A stretch of 64,000 bases of DNA from DATLED01 sp963750255 (GTDB taxonomy: Bacteria; Actinomycetota; Acidimicrobiia; Acidimicrobiales; CADCTF01): the NCBI GenBank assembly GCA_963750255.1, contig CAVVPZ010000008.1, positions 906,005-970,004 of the forward strand. The letters run 5' to 3'. Below are positions 35,390 through 42,861 of the stretch, piece by piece. The position numbers and the translations under genes were made by a program. The stretch's first letter is position 1; each line of letters opens with the position of its first letter. A model generated the notes under the pieces. The model had not been told where the DNA came from. It saw nothing but the letters and a program-made list of their open reading frames with translations, and made no database searches.

Positions 35390-36357
35390 GTGGCGGTGCT
35401 CGCCGCAGTCGCGTTGGCGTCATCTGCGTGCGGGGTCGGCGACCGTCAGGCCCAGTCCGAACGAATCGCCCGCGGGCGGGACCTGTTCGTCGCCAGCGAC
35501 CTCGTTGGGGCGCAGATCCGCTACTCCTCGAAGCACAAGCCGGGAGCCAGGACGTCCGGCGCCGGGTTCGCGCCCGGCTCCGCGGCCGGCGTCAATGCGC
35601 CGGCATCGCTGGCGGCATCGGTTGGGTTTGACTTCCGGCATGTCGCCGGTTCGGCGATCGTCGCCGGGTTGACGGTCGACGAACCCGAGGGCGGGGCCGT
35701 CCCCGTCGAGGGTGGCGTGGTCCGTGTCGACGGTCCGGACGTCCTCTTCGACGGGTCTCGACTCGTGGTCCAGCGCGAGACCCGCCGACCTGCCGAGCGG
35801 CGAGTCTGGGCCAAACTCGACCTGACCAAGCTGCCCGCCGACGAGCGATCACCCCAACAGAGCGAGTTCCGTTCGACCGAGCGGCTCGAGGTGTTCGCGA
35901 AGACCGTCAACCCGATCTACCTGGTCGACCTCTCGCTCGGCACCTTGGCCGGCAGCGTCGATCGGGTGGGCGAAGTCCAACTCGACGGCGCGCCGGCGAC
36001 CCATTACCGGGCCAACGTCTCGTTGGAAAAGGCCAGCACCGAGGCCGATCTCTCCGACGAAGAGGTGGCGACCCGCACGCTTGCTTTTCGGCTCGTCGGT
36101 ATGGTCAACGACGTCAATCCCGTCGACTATTGGATGTCTCCCGACGGTCAGCTCCTGCGGGCCCGGTTCCGCTTCGAACAGCGCCACCTCCCGCGGATCC
36201 ACGACATCGTCACCGTCGACCTCCGCTTGGCGCCGTCGGGCCTGGACCCGGCGAACGGTATCGCCCGGTCACGGCGCCCTCGTCCGAGGTTGTCATCAAC
36301 GTGAACAACTACAGCCGCTACGTGCGTCAAGCCGTGGCCCGCTCCTCGGGGGTGTAG
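35390..36357 (+). CDS. Putative lipoprotein (frameshifted at both ends)
   Basis: The intact frame starts at GTG 35390, AVLAAVALASSACGVGDRQA, a lipobox (ASSAC) with a short n-region. A better start is GTG 35362, which has GGGAGGG upstream, if one base near 35385 is wrong. The mature part reads AGLTVDEPEGGAVPVEGGVV, LVVQRETRRPAERRVWAKLD, LGTLAGSVDRVGEVQLDGAP, YRANVSLEKASTEADLSDEE, VDYWMSPDGQLLRARFRFEQ, then after a frame change near 36255 PSSEVVINVNNYSRYVRQAV. The beta-rich pattern resembles LppX/LprG-type lipoproteins that bind acylated ligands, but this is not certain. Confidence 0.68.
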
Positions 36358-36360
36358 GTG

Positions 36361-36762
36361 CGGCCCGGCACGCGGGCTGTCCTCGCGAGTCGCCGTGGCG
36401 CTGTTGGTGACCGGCTCGTGGTGAGCCGGACGGTCGGTCGCGACGACCCCATCCGACAAGCGCAGGACCTCGTCGCCGACGACGACGGCTTCGCGTTCGG
36501 CGACAGAGTCGGGCGTCACGCTGACGAGGGTGTCCGAGCGCTTGGAGTCGGCCGGCGACCGGTGTCTGAAGGTCGAAGTCGACCAGCGGAAACTGCGACG
36601 CCCTCTTTGCGGGCGCCGGGTACACGCGGGTCGCGGCCGTCGGCATCCTCGACGTGCACAGCGCCGGACATCTTCGATGCCCGGGCCGCGCTCCGCGACT
36701 ACCTCGACCGCTTGGCGAAGGGCGACGGCGCCCTCAACACCCCCGACCTGGTTCGCTGCTGA
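36361..36762 (+). CDS. Possible secreted hypothetical protein (multiple frameshifts)
   Basis: No clean frame, but joined pieces make sense on the plus strand: RVAVALLVTGSW (signal-like), a Thr/Ser-rich linker ATTPSDKRRTSSPTTTASRS, then ATESGVTLTRVSERLESAGD, RCLKVEVDQRKLR, DALFAGAGYTRVAAVGILDV, DIFDARAALRDYLDRLAKGD and GALNTPDLVRC before the TGA at 36760. It follows the lipoprotein by 3 bases and ends next to the convergent binding-protein gene. No family recognised. Confidence 0.3.
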   Translation, partial: RPGTRAVLASRRGAVGDRLVVSRTVGRDDPIRQAQDLVADDDGFAFGDRVGRHADEGVRALGVGRRPVSEGRSRPAETATPSLRAPGTRGSRPSASSTCTAPDIFDARAALRDYLDRLAKGDGALNTPDLVRC

Positions 36763-36767
36763 GGCGA

Positions 36768-38504
36768 TCAGCCCTGCACGCCTCGAGGGGGAGAGGTGAA
36801 GGCCTGGGTGGGGTCCCACCAGGGCAGCGGATCGGTCGGCGCTTCGCCCGTCTTCCAGCGTTGGCCCTTGTAGATCCACTGCCAGGCCCCCTTCGACGTC
36901 GAGTTGGGGTCGATGCCGTTGCGGTCCCACCAGATGATGCCGATGTAGTCCATGTACGTGTAGTCGCCGGCGCCATAGCCATTCGTCGGGGCCGTAGCCG
37001 CCGCCGATCGACCACACCGGGTTCGGGGTGCGGTGGGGGATCTTGGCCAGGCCCTGCCAGAAGGTCTCCGGGGTCAGGTTGGGCCCGGCGCCCTGGATGC
37101 CGTTGGCGATCTGTTGCAGGCTGCGGAAGGCGCCCTCCTCCGGATCCGGTCCGTCGGGGTCGACCTCCTTGTAGGCGCGGTACCAGTCGGTGTCGGCGCT
37201 GGCTCGGGCGATCTCGAGGCCGGCCGAGCCGACCATGTTGTCCATCTGGTCCTGATCCGCCAGGCGGGCCGTCGACAGCGTCTCCATGCCCGTCGAGATC
37301 CACTCGGGGTAGTAGTTCAGTCTTGGTCGCGGCCGCCGTCAACACGATGGGCGTGATGACCTCGGTCGACAACAAGATGGTGGTGACGCCGGCTTGGCGC
37401 ATCTTGGCGATCGACGCGGCGATGTCGGCCTGGGATGCGGTGAGGTTGTACTTGGCGTCGGCGACCGGCTTGATGCCGCACTTGGCCAGTTCGTCGCGGT
37501 AGCCCTCGACGCCGCCGAAGTGGGTCTCGTCCTCGTAGACGATGATCCCGTACTTGCGGGGTGCGTTGTAGTCGAAGCCCGAGAGGGTGTCCTTCTTCCC
37601 TTGTTGAAGCAGGCCAGGCGGGTTGGTGGCGCCGAACTGCTTGCAGATCATCTCCGTCTGGAACTTGAGGGCCGAGCAGCCGTCGATGATGAAGCTGAAC
37701 ATGTACGGGAAGTTCTTGGCGAAGAGCTGGCACGGAGCGAGCACGGTGCCGAAGTCGATCATCTTGCGCCGGATGGTCTCGGCCTGGGCCGCCGACGGTT
37801 GGCCGTAGCCGGGCGCCGTGATGACGAACGTCTTCTCGCTCGTGGAACCGGGCCACCGACTGCCGTTGCTTGTCTTCGTCGGTGATCGACTGGTGCTCGA
37901 TGACGAAGCGCATCTTGCGTCCGAAGAACTCGTAGTTGGCGTTGAAGTACTCCATCCACTTCTTCAGCCGACGGGTGGAGTCGGTGTCGGTGTCGGTGAC
38001 GGCGTAGTCGAGCGGGCCCTCGGCGACCGTCGAAGACTCGCCGACGCCGTATCCGACGCGGATCTCGTCGCCGGTGACACCGAAGACGGTGGCCCCGCCG
38101 TTGTCGGTGCCGGTCCAGGCCGGGACGCAAAGGGTGGCGTAGAGCGACTCGGTCTGGCGCGGGGGGTCGCCGAAGCACCCGTTGCGGGTGGCCTTCGCCT
38201 TTTTGACCGGCGGGGGTGGAGGCGGCGGTGGCGCGGCCTCCTCGATCACGTCGGGCTCGACGACGGTGGCCGAGACTTTGCCGCCGGCGGTGGAGGACGA
38301 TGCTTGCTTGATGGCGGTGAGGAGGGCTTCGGGAGGCGTGTCGTCGGGCGGCGCGTCGGGGGAGAAGGCGCTGGTGGTCGAGGTCTGATCGACGGGCGGA
38401 CGAAGGGCCGTTGGCAACAGGAGTGCCGCGAGGGCGATGGCGACGGCGACGTAGCCGATCGGCACGACGCGTCCGCTCGCCGAGCGTGGCGTGGCCTTTG
38501 CCAT
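36768..38504 (-). CDS. ABC-type substrate-binding protein, tandem copy 1 (frameshifted)
   Basis: ATG 38504 with GGGGGAGATCC upstream. Residues 14-35 form a membrane anchor (PIGYVAVAIALAALLLPTAL) without a lipobox Cys. A Pro-rich tract (EEAAPPPPPPPPVKKA) then a type I periplasmic-binding fold: TGDEIRVGYGVGESSTVAEG, MEYFNANYEFFGRKMRFVIE, ITAPGYGQPSAAQAETIRRK, FGTVLAPCQLFAKNFPYMFS, KYGIIVYEDETHFGGVEGYR, NLTASQADIAASIAKMRQAG. Frame changes near 37845, 37320 and 36970. Family: Leu/Ile/Val-binding-like receptors of Liv importers. Lies divergent from livHM-like genes and is nearly identical to copy 2. Confidence 0.85.
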
Positions 38505-38556
38505 GGATCTCCCCCGAGTTATTCGTCAGTCCAGGCCGTGCGCCTCGATCGCCCGA

Positions 38557-38585
38557 ATAATCGCATCGAATTGACCGCGGGTCAA
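38557..38585 (-). promoter_or_regulatory. Candidate promoter of binding-protein copy 1
   Basis: Read on the minus strand: TTGACC (38585-38580), 17 bases, GATTAT (38562-38557), about 50 bases ahead of the ATG at 38504. It lies in the spacer between the two duplicated genes, so copy 1 can be expressed separately from copy 2. Confidence 0.45.
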
Positions 38586-38603
38586 AGCGGGGTCAGCCTG
38601 GCC

Positions 38604-40333
38604 CTATCCCTGGACGCCGCGTGGCGGTGACGTGAACGACTGGCTCTTGTCGAACCAAGGAATCGGCTCCGAGGGCGCCTCGCCCGGCAACCAGCGCTGT
38701 GCCCTTGTAGACCCATTGCCAGGCTCCGGCCGACGACGAGGTCGGGTCCATTGCCGGTGCGATCCCACCAGATGATGCCGAGGTAGTCCATGTAGGTGTA
38801 GTCGCCGGCGCCCATGCCGTTGGGGCCGTAGCCGCCGCCGACCGACCACACCGGGTTGGGCACTCGGTGCGGGATCTTCGTCGAGACCCTCCCAGAAGGT
38901 CTCGCGGTGTCAGCTTCGGGCCGGCCGCCTGGATTCCGTTGGCGATCTGTTGGAGGCTGCGGAAGCCGCCCTCTTCGGGATCGGGACCGTCCGGGTCGAC
39001 TTCCTTGTAGGCGCGGTACCAGTCGGTGTCGGCACTGGCTCGGGGAATCTCGAGGCCGGCCAGGCCGACCATGTTGTCCATCTGATCCTGGTCGCCCAAT
39101 CGTCCCGTGGCGTTGATCTCCAGCCCCGTTTGGATCCACTCCGGGTAGTAGTTCAACTTGGTCGCGGCCGCAGTCAAGATGATCGGGCGTGATAGACCTC
39201 GGTCGTGATGAGGATGGTCGTCACGCCGGCTTGGCGCATCTTGGCGATCGATCCGGCGATGTCGGCCTGGGATGCCGTCAGGTTGTACTTGGCGTCGGCC
39301 ACCGGGTTGATGCCGCATTTGGCCAGCCCGTCGCGGTAGCCCTCGATACCGCCGAAGTGGGTTTCGTCTTCGTAGACGATGATCCCGTACTTCCGGGGAG
39401 CGTTGTAGTCGAAGCCCGAGAGGGTGTCCTTCTTCTTGTTGAGAGTCCCGGCGGGTTGGTGGCGCCGAATTGTTTGCAGATCATGTCGGTCTGGAACTTG
39501 ATCGCCGAGCAGCCGTCGACGATGAAGCTGAACATGTACGGGAAGTTCTTGGCAAAGAACTGACAGGGCGCCAGCACGGTTCCCATGTCGATCATCTTGC
39601 GGCGGACGGTTTCGGCCTGGGCCGCCGAGGGTTGCCCGTAGCCGGGCGCCGTGATGGCGAACGTCTTTTCGTCGTAGAAGCGGGCCACCGATTGGCGTTG
39701 CTGGTCTTCGTCGGTGATCGACTGGTGTTCGACGACGAAGCGCATCTTGCGCCCGTAGAACTCGTAGTTGGTGTTGAAGTACTCCATCCGCTTCTTGAGC
39801 CGACGGACCGAGTCGGTGTCGGTGTCGGTGACGGCGTAGTCGAGCGGGCCCTCGGGAACCGTCGATGACTCGCCGACGCCGTAGCCGACGCGGACTTCGT
39901 CGCCGGTGACGCCGAAGGCCGTGGCGCCGCCGTTGTCGGTGCCGGTCCAGGCCGGGACGCACAGGGTGGCGTAGAGCGACTCGGTCTGGCGCGGGGGGTC
40001 GCCGAAGCATCCGTTGCGGGTGGCTTTCGGCTTTTTGGCCGGGGGTCGAGGGGGCGGCGGCGCGACTTCCTCGATCACGTCGGGCTCGACCACGGTGGCA
40101 GAGACTTTGCCGCCGGCGGTGGACGACGATGCTTGTTTGATGGCGGTGAGGAGCGCTTCGGGAGGGGTGTCGTCGGGCGGCGCGTCGGGGGAGAAGGCGC
40201 TGGTGGTCGAGGTTTGATCGACGGGCGGACGAAGGGCCGTGGGCAGCAGGAGTGCAGCGAGGGCGATGGCGACGGCGATGTAGCCGATCGGCACGACGCG
40301 TGCGCTCGCTGAGCGTGGCGTGGCTTTTGCCAT
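38604..40333 (-). CDS. ABC-type substrate-binding protein, tandem copy 2 (frameshifted)
   Basis: ATG 40333, MAKATPRSASARVVPIGYIA. Same plan as copy 1: membrane anchor, Pro-rich linker, binding fold (VPEGPLDYAVTDTDTDSVRR, MEYFNTNYEFYGRKMRFVVE, DEKTFAITAPGYGQPSAAQA, MGTVLAPCQFFAKNFPYMFS), tail MGAGDYTYMDYLGIIWWDR-like at 38750-38820 and SFTSPPRGVQG. The first 350 codons are intact; frame changes occur near 39450, 39190 and 38890-38690. Small differences from copy 1 in the ligand domain (for example DSTRR to DSVRR) may alter specificity. Adjacent divergent liv-type permease genes support a role in amino-acid or related polar-solute uptake. Confidence 0.85.
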
Positions 40334-40394
40334 GGATCTCCCCCGAGTCCCCAGCGGACCGGGCGCGCACGCCCTGTCCGTCTAAACCGAGTGC

Positions 40395-40423
40395 ATTATG
40401 TCAGGCATTCGCCACGATGGCAT
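40395..40423 (-). promoter_or_regulatory. Candidate promoter of binding-protein copy 2
   Basis: On the minus strand: ATGCCA (40423-40418), 17 bases, CATAAT (40400-40395), about 60 bases ahead of the ATG at 40333. The -35 is weak. Confidence 0.35.
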
Positions 40424-40436
40424 GGTCCTATGACTC

Positions 40437-40470
40437 GACCGGAAGTAATGGGAGTGAATTGACCGGAAGT
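40437..40470. promoter_or_regulatory. Direct repeats GACCGGAAGT, possible regulator sites
   Basis: GACCGGAAGT at 40437-40446 and 40461-40470, 24 bases apart (just over two helical turns), between the divergent binding-protein and permease genes. The second overlaps a TTGACC (40459-40464) that could be a -35 for the permease. Confidence 0.4.
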
Positions 40471-40644
40471 CAAACGAGTCGGTAGCGTGCCGCCACGCCG
40501 TCTGGTCAGATGGTTGGCGGTCAGGGCGTGCGCGTTCCCCTGGGGGGGCCGCGGATTCTGGACTGGGGGGCCACATTGCATCAGGCGACTGACATCACGC
40601 GTGCTGGCCGGTTTCCCGGCCTGCGCTGACGTCGGCCGTCTGAA

Positions 40645-42861
40645 ATGGAGTCGACCAAGCGGGCGGGCCTTTGTGTCGGCTTCATGCTGGGATCGGTGGT
40701 CTTCGGCAACCTCATGTGCCGCGTCTTCAGCGGCCACTGGGTGCCCAACGCCGCGCTGCTCCTGGCCGTGGTCTACGGGGGCCTGAGCGCGCTGTCGGCC
40801 ATCGGGCTGGTGCTGGTGTACCGCTCAGGTCGGATCGTCAACTTCGCCCAGGGGGCCATTGGCGGCGTCGCCGCCGTGCTCTTCTTGATGCTCAGCACGG
40901 TGAAGGGATGGAACTTCTTCATCGCCCTCCCGTTGGCGCTCGCCGCATCGGCCGCCGTTGGCGGCGTGGCCGAGGTGGCCCTCGTCCGCCGGCTCTCCAA
41001 GGCGCCGCGCTTGGCCCTCACCGTCGTGACGATCGGCCTCGGCCAAGTGCTGCTGGCCGCCACGTCCATCCTTCCCATCTTCTTCCTCCGGGACCTGGAG
41101 GACCTCCCGACCGGCGGGCTGCAGACGCCGTTCTCGCGCTTCGAGTTCGCGATGAGCCCGCTCGTGTTCACCGGCAACCACATCATGGTGGTGGTCGTCT
41201 CCCTGGCGGCGATGGCCGGCCTGGCCACGTTCTTTCGCCTGTCGAGCGCCGGGATTGCGGTGCGGGGCGCAGCCGAGAACGACGACCGTGCCGAACTGCT
41301 CGGCGTGAACGTCGCCAACCTGTCGTCGTTGGTGTGGATCCTCGCTGCGGGACTGGCCGGGCTGTCCTCGATCCTCGAGCTCGCCATCGCCCCCACGACC
41401 TTCGGGGCGCAACAGATCGGAGCAGCCAGCGTCGGGGCCCTCGTCGCCGCGCTCGGTGCCGCCGTCGTGGGCCGGATGGAAAACCTTCCGGTGACCGTGT
41501 CGGCGGCGATCGGCATCTCGATCCTCCGCCAGTCGATGTTCTGGGCCTTCGACGACACGGCGCTCATCGACGGCGGCCTCCTCGTCCTGATCGTGGTCGT
41601 GTTGATGGTGCAGCGAGCCCGGGCCACCCGAGGCGGCGACGCCAGCGGTTCGTGGGCGGCGTCGGAAGAGGTGCGCCCGGTGCCGGTGGAGCTCCGCGAT
41701 CTTCCTCAGGTACGGGCGGGTCTCCGGCGGGGTCGAATCGCCCTCGGACTGGTGGCTCTGGCCTTTCCCTGGGTGATGTCGCCGACGCAGACGGCCCAGG
41801 GACAGATCTTCTTGATCTACGGGATCGTGGTCGTTTCCATCGTGGTGCTCACGGGCTGGGGCGGCCAGATCAGCCTCGGTCAGTTCGCCTTCGTGGCCAT
41901 GGGTGCGCTCATCGGTTCGAGCCTCACGTCGAGAGCGCACCTTCCGTTCCTCATTGCTCTTGTCGTTGCATCGCTCATCGGCGCTGGAATCGCCGTCGTG
42001 GTTGGTCTGCCGGCCATGCGCATCACCGGTCTGTTCTTGGCGGTCACGACCCTCAGCTTCGCTCTCGCCGTCACGTCGGTCGTGCTCAACCAGCGCTACT
42101 TCGGGTGGCTGCAGCCCGGCCAGATCACCCGACCGAAGTTCCTCTTCCTCGACGGCGAGGACGAACGGGTCTACTTCTATCTCTGCGTGGCCGCGTTGAT
42201 GTTCGCGCTGTGGTTGGCCGCGGGACTTCGCCGAAGTCGTGCCGGCCGGGTGCTCATCGCCATGCGGGAGAACGAGCGCACCGCCCAGAGCTTCTCGATC
42301 AACCGGATCAAGACGCGCCTGGCCACCTTCGCCATCTCGGGCTTCATGGCCTCCTTCGCCGGCGTGCTCCTGGCCCACCAGCAGCACAGTGTTCGGCCCG
42401 CGGCCTTCACCCCCGACCAGAGCGTCCAGCTGTTTCTCTTGGCCGTCATTGGTGGCCTCGGCTCGGTGCCCGGTGCGTTGATGGGCGTGGCATACATCGC
42501 CGCGGTCAACATCTTCGTTCCGGGAACGACCGGACAGCTGTTGGCATCCGGCGGAGGCGTGATCCTCGTCCTGATGTTCTATCCGACCGGTCTCGGCGGG
42601 CTGGTCTTCGCCGGCCGCGACGCCTGGTTGCGGCGAGTGGCCATGCGGCAGGGCATCTACGTCGCTTCACTGATGGGCAACCTGCGGACGGTGGGCGATG
42701 GCGCCCGTGCTGCGCTGGCGCCGAAGTACGCAGCGTCGTCCGGTCCCGCTGACCTCGAGGCCACCGACCGTGAGGTCATCCCTGTCCGCTACCGCATCCC
42801 ATCGGCCATCGGCGTCCGGGGCGAGTCGCAACAGGCCCATGGATGGAGGTGGCAGAAGTGA
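40645..42861 (+). CDS. LivH-LivM fused branched-chain amino-acid-type ABC permease
   Basis: 738 residues, intact. N-terminal LivH-like half: YGGLSALSAIGLVLVYRSGR, IVNFAQGAIGGVAAVLFLM, FRLSSAGIAVRGAAENDDRA (the EAA-like loop), VGALVAALGAAVVGRMENLP. C-terminal LivM-like half: GIVVVSIVVLTGWGGQISLG, QFAFVAMGALIGSSLTSRAH, VVGLPAMRITGLFLAVTTLS, RRSRAGRVLIAMRENERTAQ, GVLLAHQQHSVRPAAFTPDQ, FLLAVIGGLGSVPGALMGVA. In E. coli livH and livM are separate genes. Start uncertain (40645 or 40684); no strong ribosome site. The 3' end overlaps the MFS-LivF-LivG gene by 19 bases, so the permease and ATPases are co-translated. Confidence 0.9.
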   Translation: MESTKRAGLCVGFMLGSVVFGNLMCRVFSGHWVPNAALLLAVVYGGLSALSAIGLVLVYRSGRIVNFAQGAIGGVAAVLFLMLSTVKGWNFFIALPLALAASAAVGGVAEVALVRRLSKAPRLALTVVTIGLGQVLLAATSILPIFFLRDLEDLPTGGLQTPFSRFEFAMSPLVFTGNHIMVVVVSLAAMAGLATFFRLSSAGIAVRGAAENDDRAELLGVNVANLSSLVWILAAGLAGLSSILELAIAPTTFGAQQIGAASVGALVAALGAAVVGRMENLPVTVSAAIGISILRQSMFWAFDDTALIDGGLLVLIVVVLMVQRARATRGGDASGSWAASEEVRPVPVELRDLPQVRAGLRRGRIALGLVALAFPWVMSPTQTAQGQIFLIYGIVVVSIVVLTGWGGQISLGQFAFVAMGALIGSSLTSRAHLPFLIALVVASLIGAGIAVVVGLPAMRITGLFLAVTTLSFALAVTSVVLNQRYFGWLQPGQITRPKFLFLDGEDERVYFYLCVAALMFALWLAAGLRRSRAGRVLIAMRENERTAQSFSINRIKTRLATFAISGFMASFAGVLLAHQQHSVRPAAFTPDQSVQLFLLAVIGGLGSVPGALMGVAYIAAVNIFVPGTTGQLLASGGGVILVLMFYPTGLGGLVFAGRDAWLRRVAMRQGIYVASLMGNLRTVGDGARAALAPKYAASSGPADLEATDREVIPVRYRIPSAIGVRGESQQAHGWRWQK

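Larger units (their letters stand above)
36768..40333 (-). repeat. Tandem duplication of the binding-protein gene
   Basis: Two head-to-tail units of about 1.73 kb (36768-38504 and 38604-40333). In the first 90 residues only G11A, V19I and A90V differ, and both end in AFTSPPRGVQG-like tails (SFTSPPRGVQG in copy 2). Both start codons are followed by the same DNA for many bases. The 99-base spacer holds its own promoter for copy 1. Confidence 0.9.
40334..40644. other. Intergenic divergent promoter region
   Basis: 311 bases between binding-protein copy 2 (minus) and the LivH-LivM fusion (plus). It contains a minus-strand promoter candidate, two direct GACCGGAAGT repeats and possible plus-strand TTGACC at 40460. 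A reading frame on the minus strand (40382-40576) has no other support. No RNA structure was recognised. Confidence 0.5.
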
